The notes under the pieces are model-generated. The model was not told the origin of the DNA. It worked only from the letters and a program-made list of their open reading frames with translations, and did not search any database. From positions 8,894,698-8,958,697 of the forward strand of contig OZ037765.1 in the NCBI GenBank assembly GCA_964035545.1: a DNA stretch of 64,000 nucleotides. The letters are read 5' to 3'. This DNA is from Bugula neritina (taxonomy: Eukaryota; Bryozoa; Gymnolaemata; Cheilostomatida; Bugulidae). Shown here one piece after another: positions 41,301 to 53,300 of the stretch; position 1 is the stretch's first letter, and every line of letters starts with the position of its first letter. Both the position numbers and the translations under genes were made by a program.

Positions 41301-44300
41301 AATCATCAGTCTGCATGCGATACATTAGGCTATCCGTGTCTGTAAACAACAACTGCGCATTTGTACCATAATTTGGTTTGATGCAGCCATAGTGAAAGTC
41401 ATACATTAATATTTTGTTGATATCCAAGATCGCCGCTCCTAAATATACGGGTTTGTCAAACTCTAGTTTCGTTACATTCATATGAACGGCTACGAGATTA
41501 TTAGAAAATATTGTTCAGCCTATGTAGTTTAACTGAGCTGTTAATTTTTTAGTTTGACTTTTTTCGCTAATGAGTTTACATCAATTTGATTACGATTATT
41601 TTCCATTGTCTTACCGAACACCGAGTTATTCATGAGATTGAAAGCGTCTTTTTCGAAATCACTTTGAGCTTGAGCCCGCAGCTTCGTATTTTTTTCTATG
41701 TAGTCTTTAAGTTTATCAGATTTGTCAAAAGTTATACCTCTATAAATCTTTGTAAGTTTTAAGCCGTATTTAAGACACTGCTATAGCGCCTTGTAGTGTA
41801 GAACATAATTTTTCTTATCTCTTAAGTTTGGAATAAATTTTTCTACCCCGTAATTATTAGCTTTTTCGGGCAAAATGAATAATCTTTATGAAGGTCGTGC
41901 AACGTGTTTGGATACTCTAAATCTACCTCTAAAAAGCTAGGTGGTAAAGTTCCACCTTTCTCTAGGTTCTGACAATGCTCATCGGTCATCCACTTAAATT
42001 TGCCGACTGGTACCTTTTGAGACATAGCGTACACCTGTATAAATTGTTAGCGTCCAAGTACGTAATATAACTCGTAGACTTATCAGGAACATAATTTTTC
42101 ATGTACGAGTTATTTGCTCGAGCATGTCTATGACTAATCATGCTTACTTCACCTCTAATTCCTTTCTCAAAGAGAAGTGATTTTTCGACATAGTGTTATA
42201 ATTTTCAGATTTAGGGTTGATGTGCTATCCAGAGAGTCTATTTATCTAGTATAGAACTGCACCAGGCTAAGTCGAGTGAACGAGTATATTTTATACACAA
42301 CTATACATTACAAAAACACGATACATTATTTCCAACAAGTTACACATCTAATCTATTTCACACTCTAGCTTCGACTGAGTTAGCAGCGGGAAACTACAAT
42401 TGCTGCTAACTATCAACTACGCTAATTGGCTATCCATTGTTCCGGGTCAATTACGCGACCCTACATGTTGTGCTGCTGGTAGTTCCACGAACCACCACAC
42501 CGCCCCCACCAGCAGAAAGCCATCTTTCTGATATATATATAAAAAAAAACATTCAATAGTAATTGCATACATCAGTGGACAAAATAACACATAACATACA
42601 GGAAGAGACATAATAATAGACAGAGTCAGTATAACGATCCGTTGCATACAATTGGCCAGCTGTAGATAGACGAGGAATACTAGCTAGCTGTGGTGTTAGA
42701 CAGGGGATAACCTGTTAAGCAGTCAAACATTTACATGACATCTGGGCTTCTCCCAAGAGGCGGAGTTGGAGTACTCCGGGTAGTCTAACTAGAGTCCTTG
42801 TTGGGCACGCCGGTGCTTGGCTTGGCATGTACGCAGTTTCCGTTTCATACGGCATACGGATCCCTTTAGCTGGAAGAGTCCTGTGGTAGTGTTAAGTAGA
42901 TCTGGTGCCAGCTGGGTGAACTCTTCTTGTAATCGTAGGAGGCGTTCTTCTACTGTAGCCAGGCGTACTGGGTCTGGGGACGGTGTCCGTCTGCGGCGCA
43001 AGGGTGGACTGGGGGACCTGGTTCGTCTCTTCGCCGGTGTAGGGGAGATCTCTCCTTCTTCTGGATATGTAATTGGAGGGCGGTCAGACACCAACGGGGA
43101 TTGTTGGCGGGCGTTGTCTAACACACGTTGGAACCCCGAGGACAGAACGGCTAACAACATGGCCTTCTTCACCAGAGGCCGTATAAGTGTGAGGAACTCC
43201 GGGTATAGCTTAGCGTCGACCACGTAGTTTTCTCCAGGGAAACAGCCCGCCGCTCTGTGTCTGGTGACGGGGTAGGGATACACATCATTGTACCCGCAGG
43301 GGCAGAATGTCAGTAGGAGATGAGCATTGACGTGTAGTTTAAGGGAGCGGTGAGAGGCGCAATCTTCACCACAGATCTGGCATCTCGTCCGTCCTCTGGA
43401 CCCCCAGGCTGTTTCTATTTCTTCTTCGGTTTGTGGGGACACCCACCGCCAACGGCGGCGTAGTGGCTCAGGCCGGTCACCACTAGCATAGTCCTCCGGA
43501 TACGGAGCGGGAAGTGTTCTATCCCGTACCCTGGTTGTAGCGGGTCGAGTGTAATCTGAAAAAGTTTCAACAGTGTTAGTACAGTACACTGCTGTGTTGT
43601 CAGCTTGAACAGCTTGGCAACTCCTAATTCAGTTACCTCGTAGAGATTAATGATAGTGAATAGTCAGATAGAACCGTATTGCAATGAGATTATAAAAATC
43701 TCTAAGTCAAACTGAGTTCTTACTACGGTATTTCACTAACCTATCTCCAGCTCGATTGACTCAGTGAGTCAGAGCTGAGCGATGCAATCTAGTTTCGTAT
43801 TAAGATATAGTTAACTCACCCCACGATCTGTTGTCGTAAGACATACTGAATATGTGAAATGGTTTGAACTACTGCTTAGAAACACGTCTACTCTTGACTG
43901 CATCAGCGTATGAAAAGATCGAGCAACGTGGTTGGGGTGCGTGATTAAGACTTTGTGCACCCGGCGGATGAATTTTATTTCTATTTCCGCCGATGTAAAA
44001 GTTGATATTTCTGTGGTGTTGACAACTCCCACATTTGCTCGATTCTTTTCTCGTACGGCTTTCCCCTAGACTTTCATGCGTGCCGCTTTTAACGCAGTCA
44101 CATACGAAGTCCTTCAAGTATGCGGGGGGTTGCCTCGTACGCTGTCCCCTTTCTAGGGGGGGTGACACGCTTGCCGGTTCGTTAGTAGGGGCCTCTAATG
44201 GCGTCTCTACTTCACCGTCAGCAGTCACCTCTTCTTGTTCTCCGGATGGAGCCCCTCCCTCCGTGGGGGTTTGCACTTCCGGAACCGGCTCGGTTTCTGG

Positions 44301-47300
44301 AAGTGATGGAATTAGACTTGGCGGTGGCGGACACGCTTCCGTTGGTAGAAGCTGCCGCTCCTCTCTCACCAAGTTTTCTTCCCGCGGTATGACCACTTCG
44401 TATTCAGGTCCATGCCGCCGTCGCCCGCGCGTTGTTGTCTGCCTCCTGGGCTCTAACAACGGGGGGGGGCTTCTCCCACTCCGCCGGGGCTAGCCCAATA
44501 CGGTTTCAAGCGAGACTCATTCTGGATAGATACCTGTCCTGAGCGCTCGATCTTGTACGTATGATTGGGCATAGCCTCGACGACCACGTAGGGGCCTACG
44601 AACTTAGGCTTCAGCTTATCAGCCTGTCCGCGGCGCCTACGGTAATTGACCATCCACACCTTATCTCCCCTTTGATAGAGAGGGGGTTCATCGGAATCTT
44701 CGTGCCGCACCTTCCACTGCTGTTGACGCAGTATATCGTGTGCGGCCTTCATCCGTTCCACTAGTTCACTGGCATACTCGTGAACCGAGTTGTCTTGCTC
44801 TGGAACGTGATAGGTGAGATGGTCAGGGACACGAGTCTCTCTCCCGAGCATCAAGAGGTTTGGGGTCTCACCAGTACTGGTGTGTGGGGTGCTACGATAT
44901 GCACGCATGACTTGCGGCAACACCGTATCCCATTCCTCTTGACCTCGTCCAAGGAGGAGACTCCGGAGCGCATCACCTAGCATCCGGTTGTTGCGCTCCA
45001 CCACCCCGTTACCTTGAGGGTGGTAGGGGGTGGTCCTGCTCTGATTTACTCCCCAGAGATGGCAAAGGTCGCTCATCAGTTGAGACTGGAATTGAGCGCC
45101 TTGATCAGAGTGTATCTGTTCGGGAATCCCAAAATAACAGAATACATGTTGGTCTAGTGCCCTGGCCACTGTTGGGGCTGATGCATCTGGGATAGCCAGA
45201 GCATCCGCCCACCTAGTAAAGTGGTCGGTTAGTACTAGGATCCAATTATTGCCTCTGGGGGTCAGGGGCATGGGTCCGACCAGGTCTACAGCGACTACTT
45301 GCCAGGGCCTACCAGCATATAGCCTCCGCCGTCCTGCTTCACCAGGGGGGCGGCTATGCTTACTGGCCTGGCAGATCTCACACTGTTTGACTCTGAGCCG
45401 GACGTCACGCTCCATCTGCGGCCAATACCATCGGAGTCGTAATTTGGATATCACTCGCTTGACCCCTGCGTGGGCCTGCTTGTGAGTATCCCAAATCAAC
45501 TCACGGCGGATGGCTGTGGGGCAGACTACCCTCTTCCTTTCCGGGTGTCTGACGCTGGCAGCTAGAGAGATGGTTAGCAACCCATCCTGCCCGATCCGCA
45601 GCGAGTCCCAACGCTGACAGTATAGCCGGAACTCGGCGCATCCCTGTCGTGTGCGTTCCTCGCTGGGTCGTCGCCCTTCCCTTTTGGCCCGGTATATGTC
45701 TGCCACGACTCCAGGCAGCTCTTCTTGGAGCTTCTTCAGCTCTCGAACATTACCGGCCAGTACAGGGTTGGCGCGGAGGTTTTGTACATCCTCCGGGGAC
45801 TCATCAACTCTTTGCCTGAGTTGACCTTGATCCCAGTCAAACGGCGCTCCGTGATGAGCCAGCGTCTCCAACTCGCATCGTGGGGGACCTCCATCCCTCC
45901 TCTCGATGTTGAGACACTGTTTGCAACCTCCGTCAGGTCGGCGACTCAACCCATCCGCATTGCTGTGTCTCTTGCCCGGTCGGTGTTCGATCCGGTACGA
46001 GAATTCAGCTAGGATTTCGAGCCACCGGGCGACCTGACTAGAGGGCTCTGCTCTCCTGCACAACCAGATCAGCGAGGCATGATTCGTACGCAGCCGGAAC
46101 TTCCTGCCATATAGGTATGGTCTGAAGTGCTTCACTGACTTGATTACTGCCAGCAGCTCCTTGAGGGTAGTGCAGTAATTTCGTTCAGCGGGAGAGAGAG
46201 ACTTGCTGTAGTAGGCTACTACTACTTCTCGGCCTTCCTGCACTTGTGACAGCACAGCGCCAACATTCTGGTCACTGGCGTCCGTGTCTAGGATGTACTC
46301 CAGAGTGGGGTCTGGGTAGGCCAAGATGGGCGCCGTTAGGAGGCAGCCCTTGAGGCGGTCGAACGCTTCTTGTTCGACTGGGGTCCACTGCCACGTCACT
46401 CCCTTTGCGGTAAGCCGGTTTAACGGCTGGGCTATGCCCGCAAAGTCTGGTATGTATTGCCTGTAATACCCTACCAGCCCCAAGAAAGCCCGGAGTTCGG
46501 TCAAGTCTTGGGGGGTGACCCAGTCTTCTACTGCCCGTACCTTCTCGGGATCCGTTGCCACGCCGTTTCGACCGACAACGTGCCCCAGGTACTTGACCTC
46601 CGGCTGCAACAGAGCGCACTTGGAAGGTTTGAGCTTAAGACCGGCACCTCGGAGTCTCTCGAAAACCTCCTGCAGACGACTGACATGTGTCTCGAAGTCT
46701 GGAGAGATTACGATGACATCATCGAGGTAGACCAGCAGTGTCTTCCAATGGAGTCCGCTAAGGACTTGTTCCATCAGCCTCTGGAAGGTGGCTGGGGCGG
46801 AGGTTAACCCGAAGGGCAGCACCTTCCACTTCCACAAACCGTCCCGTGTGATAAACGCCGCTTTCTCCTGGGCGTCGGGACTCAGAGGAACCTGCCAATA
46901 GCCGCTTAGCAAGTCTAACGTACTGAAGTACTTGCTGTCGGCTAGGGCGTCCAATGACTCGTCAATACGAGGTAGAGGGTAGGCGTCCTGTATGGTTACG
47001 CTATTGAGTTTGCGGTAGTCCACACAGAACCGCCAACTGCCGTCTTTCTTCCGGACCAGTACGACTGGCGAGCTCCACGCACTATGGGCGGGCTCTATCA
47101 GTCCCCGGTCCAGAAGATCCCGTACTTGTCGGCTAACCTCCTTCTCTTTCTCCGGCCCCAGCTTGCGCGTGGGCTGCCGGACAGGGACTGTCCCTGCAGT
47201 CAGCGGTATTTCGTGTCTGACAATTCCAGTCAGTCCCACGTCATGCTCTCCGCTGCTGAACACATCACCGTAGTCGCGTAGTAACTTAGCCATAGCTTGG

Positions 47301-50300
47301 CGTTCCCTGTTACTCGCGCAGCCGCCACTGGCTGTTTCATATAACTCCCGGAGATGTGTTGGGACTGCCCCTCGTCCCTGAATAGGGTGTCGAGGGAGTG
47401 CCTCTGTCGCATCATCCAGCGACGGGCCTACGTCTCCCTCCTGAACAGAGTGAAAACGGCCCAGCATCGACCCAGCCGGGAGCTTGATAGGCTCGGTAAA
47501 GGGGTTGACGCACTGCACTAAGATCTCCCCTTGCTCAGTCAGCTGATTCAGACTGCTGGCAAGTTGGATCTTTTCGTGCGCGCCTTTAACCACCCCGAGT
47601 CCAGAGATCCGGCTACTATTCACCCTGCAGTGAATGGTAGCCCGGGAGCGGCCTGGTATGGTACGGTTGCGTACCACTTGCACACCTCCCACTAAAGGGC
47701 AGCCGAACTTGTCGACGCAGGCGAGTTCCCGCCCGGACATCATCATTGCAGATCTGCTAAAATCTATGTGACATCCGTGCCGTTTAAGGAACGGCATCCC
47801 GAGGATAGCATCCTCCTTGAGCTGACTGACGATGAACGTCTCTTGGATCGGTTGATCGCGGACTCGTCCCGTCAGCTCAATTATACCATAGAAGGGAAGG
47901 CACGACCCGTCAGCTAGGGTGCCGTATTCCCCTTCGTATGCTTCCATCTCGCCCCTGACCCTAGCACTGAGGGTGTCGAAGAGTTGGCGGCTTAAGAGGT
48001 TTGTGGTACAGCCCGAATCAATGAGAAAAGTAACAGCTTTGCCTTCCAGTTTACCGGGCAAGAAATAGCTGTTCCCATGGGGCTGCACCTGAACTCTCCC
48101 TTCAGGCCTTACTCTCGCAGGGAGTACCTCCCTCGCTTTGGGTCGCGAAGGAGGTCTCTTGGGGCGGTGATAGGTAGGCCTCGGGGGTGCCGAGGCTAGA
48201 TTCTCAGCTACCTTTGTGTGCTCCCATCCAGATTCTTGGACTTGTAGCCCTGTGAATCTGTTGTGAAGGGGCATAGAAAAGGCAGCCGCGGGGCGAAGCC
48301 CCTTGCTGGTCCGTCGTGGCTGTTGCCACTGTTGGTTGCCAGTACGCGGTACCCGTCTGGGTGACCTGCGTTTCTTCTTCCCTAGAGGTTTCATCGTCGG
48401 CCCGCGGAAGGTGGGAACATCTGCGGGCCGCGGTAGTTTAACCCCTGATTTAGGAAGGGACAATATCGGCGGAAATGTCCTTGATTTCCGCACTCCCAGC
48501 AAAAACTGACTGTTTCTCCCTGTGGCGGCGCCGATGGCCGCATGGGCTCAGGGGCGGTACTCACTGGGTTTTGTGGTGTCAGTGTTGCTATCAGCTTGGC
48601 TAGCATGTCCGTCAGTTGAGTGACTTTTGATGCCGTCGCCAACTGGGACACGGCAGCCGCGGCGGAGGTTTCCTCCCCTTGTCCCGCGGCCGTGTCTGCG
48701 CGGTCTATCTCCACTTGGCGGGAGCTTCCGCGACTTTTATGCATTTGGTTAGCTAGGAGGTAAGCTTCCCCCTCAGTCAGAGCATCTTCAACGGTGGTGA
48801 CTCCCCTAGCTAGAAACTGGTGGTGGAGACCCAGATCGTCGACAGATGCTATGAAAGCGTCGAGGGTGTACCTCTCGCGGTTGACTGGGGGCAAGTCGCT
48901 GTACGCGATCTGTGCCAGCTTCATGACCGCGGCGGCATGCTCCCGCAGCGGGGTGCGGGGATCACGCCGCAACCTCTGCAATCTGGCCCTGGCATCTGTA
49001 GCAGAGAGGCCAAAGCGGGCCCGCAGAGAAGCAAAGATATTATCAATGTCTACGCCCAGCCCATATGGCTTGGCTTTGTCCATCAATGCCATTCTAAGCT
49101 TCAGCAGGGCCACCCTAGGGGGCCACTGAGCGACGTCCATTACGTCGCTAAACTCTTGGATAAATTGTTCCACCTCCTCTTCACCCGTGAAGGTGGGCGC
49201 CTTTAACCTGTAGCGGTCTTCAGCTAGTTCTCGCGGAACCCTTCGCTCTTCTACTACATGGTTAACAGGCATTGTCTCTACAGCATTGTCTCTACGCTCA
49301 CCTTCGATTGCCGGTGGTTGAGTTCCAGCATTTTCAGTCTCCATCTTGGATGCACTATCCCACCGCTGCCACCACTGTTATAATTTTCAGATTTAGGGTT
49401 GATGTGCTATCCAGAGAGTCTATTTATCTAGTATAGAACTGCACCAGGCTAAGTCGAGTGAACGAGTATATTTTATACACAACTATACATTACAAAAACA
49501 CGATACATTATTTCCAACAAGTTACACATCTAATCTATTTCACACTCTAGCTTCGACTGAGTTAGCAGCGGGAAACTACAATTGCTGCTAACTATCAACT
49601 ACGCTAATTGGCTATCCATTGTTCCGGGTCAATTACGCGACCCTACATGTTGTGCTGCTGGTAGTTCCACGAACCACCACAATAGGTAATTGGATCTAGC
49701 TCTAGCTCAGTCGTTTTAAGCATAGCATCCCACGCCAAGCCAGGGGCAGTATAATACCAAGCCGGGTCCAATTGATAGTGTTTGAGACATATGTCTCTAA
49801 AATTCTCAAACACCTCCACTAACTGCAGCACATCAACTTTCATATAAAGATCGTGGTAGTCTTTAAAAGTCTTCATATCAAACGCTTACCAAACATCTTG
49901 AGCGTGGGTATAGTCTTCATTTGATATGCCTTTTTCAGTGAAACTCGAATAGAATTTTTCTTTTGACGGTAAAGAAGTTTCATCTAACATCGATTGATCG
50001 TTAAAATAGTCATACGGGAAAACTCATTTTCTTAATAATAAATCTAATTGTTTCTCGAGATAATATTTTTTCAAGTGTTTAAAGTGGTCACGCTTTAGAT
50101 TCTCAACTAATTTTTTTAACAAAAAGTTCATAAATTTGAACGTGTCTAAAAATCGAATTTCTCGTTTAATTTCAACGATTTTTACCCTCTTTGTCAATAA
50201 ATTTATCTACTACTAGTTGTTTACTAAAAGATATGTACTTTTCTTCGTTGTTCGAAATACACAAAATTTTACCATCCCTTAAACTTTTAATGAACAGGTG

Positions 50301-53300
50301 AGCATCGTATCCTGACAAGTTGTGAATAAACACTGGATAAAATTCCGGAACCTTATAATTTAGCTTGCACTTATTATAAGTCGGTTTTCAAAAGCATCCA
50401 GTCTGCAGTGTTGAGTTTACCTAGTAGCTCCTGTGGCATAATGGTAGCACACTTGGTTGCCAGCCAGAGGATTCGGGTTCGATTCCCAGTGGGGGCAATT
50501 ATTTTTCAAGCTCTTCCGGCCTTTAGTGAAGTGTAGTAGTACTCCGAGGGAGTTGAGTTTACTTTTTCCATCATCACGCCAGACAATTCAGAGACACCCA
50601 TAGACTATAATAATATAACTTCAACACTCCACGAAAATAGCATAATTTCTATAATAGCTTCGCCAGTAGTTATATTGTAGTGGCCAATGAAGCGTAGTAG
50701 TATACACTTGCAGTTAAGCCAAACAGAAGGAAACACGTGATTACCCCCCCCCCCCCCCCCCCCGGCAAAGCAGAATGCTTCCTGACAGTTTATATAGAGT
50801 TTAAGTTTTTTAAGTAGTATGTGAAGACAGAGAGTAGACTTGTATATGTGTAATAGAATTTAAATGTATTTTGCTATCATTTGTATATTGTGGTGGCTCG
50901 TGGAGCTACCAGCAACACAATACGCAAGGTTGCGTATTGACCCGGAACAATGTATTAGCCAATTAGCTAGGCTGTTTTATGAGTAATAGTAGCAGCTTCG
51001 CGCTACTAGCTCAGTTGAGGATAGTGCTGTAAATTAAATAGACGTGCGTATCATTACTGTTGTACATTAGATTTTATTATGTATTCTTGTATTAAAATAT
51101 AACGATATCTACTCGACTTAACTCGGTGAAGTTTCTCTAGTGATAAATAGACTCTCTTGGTGGCACATCAACCCTAAATCTGAAAATCTTAACAATATAT
51201 TGGATTAAATATAGATTTTATCTCCTACCATCTGCAAAGTGTTTGGAACTATCCGTCAAATAGGATACGATTGCATATAGAATTTACTCTAAGCATTGTA
51301 ACTTGGGAAAATTATAACAATATTAATTTTTTCCATCTCACAAAATAAAAATATTTTAACTTTTATAGAGGATTTTAACAACTTTAACACTTTTGGTTTT
51401 ACTAATTTGACAAATGACTCAAAATCGTGCTTTGGTAAACCCTGAATCTCATAGGTTTGAAACCAACCTCTAGTGGCTCGCTCTTTTAGCACGGGCTTAA
51501 TCTTAGGTTGATTATATAATGCCATGATTTTTTCCTTAAACGATTTTATGGCTGGATCTATGTCTTTTAGCGTGGATATTAACTCATAATCCACTTCTCT
51601 AAGGCATGTATTTTTTCTTTGGCTTTAGTCATCATATTTCTTTCACTATGCTTTACGGCTTGAGGTATTAGTGGAGCTTGTCCAACATTGGGAATCATAA
51701 TATTTGCAGGGGTCAATAGCTGTACGAGTTCAACTTTTTTAAGTCGAGGCTCTGAGGTCTTTGACCGTTGAAAAATGCTTCTTAGTTCTATTCATTTATT
51801 ATATAAGAATTCTTTAAGTCTATCAAAATCAATTTCTATATAATAAAATGGATATAGGACTAAGAAGAACTTTTTTTCAATGAGGTTTACCGCACAGGCT
51901 GCCAATTAGCACGCGACTAAATCAATCCTAAGAGCGGATCACGCTTGAACATTGTACAGCTCTCCCCATTTATTATGCAAAAGTTTTTTAAACTATGAAA
52001 AATGATTTACACTAACATTACTACTCATGTACATGACTAGTCGTAATACTGCTAGGTCAGTTGCTATCAAGGGTTAGCTCAATTGCTAATACTATACAAC
52101 TTTAAGGCATTACTGTAATTTCAATCACTAGTATCTCAATACATAGAGCATTCCTGTATATAGAGACTAGGTATTTAATGTAAACTATATTACACACCAC
52201 TCTACTCTCATGTGTGCACGGAATCAAGAGTCATTGAGTGTGAGGTAGTCCTGATTCATCTTTAGAGTTGTCTCATGTGTGCACAAAATCAAGGTTCATT
52301 GAATGTCCTGATTCATAAAATTATTTTTAGAGTTGTTCCTACCTCTCAAAGCGTGCACAGATTCCCATGTTTCTCAGGATCATTGGTGGTTTAGAATCAT
52401 ATAATAAATTGATTTATTTTTGGAGTTGTCCCTACCCTTCAAAGCGTGCACGGATTCCTGTATTTTGTGTAAAAATGAGTTAAAAAAGGGAGCCAGAACC
52501 ATTAAAGTTCTACTACTACTGTCTGTATTTATTATGTGAAGCTTTACTTTTACTGTGTTCCTTGTTGCATTATTTTCAAGTGCATATTACTAGAAGAACT
52601 TAATTCCTTTAAACTTTGAAAATGTTCCTGAAACCACATCAAGTTTGTTTCTGGTTTAGTTGCCTGAGATCGCCGTGCAAGAATTTAAAGCCTCTCTTGA
52701 TCAGTACACGAATGGCTTCTCGGGAGATTTGGTAGACCTTGTGCAGCGGGTTTTCTCTTGCTGCGGAGTCAACTCTTATGCTGATTACTTGAACAAAAGT
52801 GTGCAGATACCTGCCAGCTGCAAATCTGGCAATACCACTGATGTCACTGAATTAGAGGGTTGTAGGGCCGTTGTGCTAGAGAAGCTAGATGAGAAGCTTG
52901 CTATTATTACTGGTGGGATTGACCTAGGGGCTGGAGCTGCTATGGTAAGCATCTGGTTATGTGATGTAATAATGTTAACATATTATGATTTGTAGATTTG
53001 AATAGTATGTCAAATTAGTTGATTTATTGTGTAAGCCAGCCAGCTACAATACCTGCTGATTTTCCATTACTGCTGAAACTACTTTTCTGTTAGCAACTGC
53101 AATCTGCAATATTTGGGTGTAAGAATATAGCATTTAAAGATTTGAATGGCAACTCATATATATTTAGCAATTTCAATAGCTCTGAAGAGTTATTACACTC
53201 AGTGTCATTTACTTGAACAAACTTAAATATTTGCTAAAAGAGACTGCCTGTACTTGGTACGTGAAGCTTTACTTTTACTGTTACTTGTTGAATTATTTTC

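Larger units (their letters stand above)
42194..49681 (-). mobile_element. Ty3/gypsy LTR retrotransposon, full length and recent
   Basis: 7488 bp with two 306-bp LTRs that read identical by eye, a 4-bp ATAG target duplication, gag, pol in the order PR-RT-RNaseH-IN, a frameshifted pol tail, and a spliced 3' zinc-finger gene. It lies antisense to the tetraspanins and inside the Polinton polymerase. Its GC content is clearly above the AT-rich surroundings. Identical LTRs mean it inserted recently, and most genes are intact, so it may still be or recently have been active. Confidence 0.96.
49682..51855 (-). pseudogene. protein-primed DNA polymerase B, N-terminal half, interrupted
   Basis: Minus strand. 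An N-terminal domain (51289-51855) is broken by stops. After a block of inserted DNA (about 50427-51260) come exonuclease sequence '[14 protein letters not shown]' (about 50320; the Exo II block), a decayed middle, and '[20 protein letters not shown]' with '[11 protein letters not shown]' (49700-49860) leading to the palm. It continues at 42193 beyond the gypsy element. It would have replicated the element by protein priming. Confidence 0.75.
32833..51900. mobile_element. decayed Polinton/adintovirus-like element, interrupted by younger elements
   Basis: Left to right: packaging ATPase (-), PLA2-like (+), integrase (+), two uncharacterised small genes (+), major capsid (+), minor capsid (+), hydrophobic core-like protein (+), fibre-like proteins (-), adenain-like protease (-), protein-primed DNA polymerase B (-). 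This gene set is specific to Polintons/adintoviruses. Nearly every gene has stops or frameshifts, so it is a fossil. The left edge cuts straight from the ATPase C-terminus into tetraspanin intron sequence, so the left terminus with its inverted repeat is missing. The right edge is not defined (51860-52530). No terminal inverted repeats were found. Confidence 0.85.

Noticed and set aside
42817-49206. Numerous plus-strand frames across the gypsy element
   Set aside because: Antisense shadows of gag, pol and the zinc-finger gene in GC-richer coding sequence.
50427-50497. Functional tRNA-Gly gene
   Set aside because: Mismatches in the anticodon and T stems and a location inside a transposon fossil favour a SINE head or pseudogene, though a scan would be decisive.
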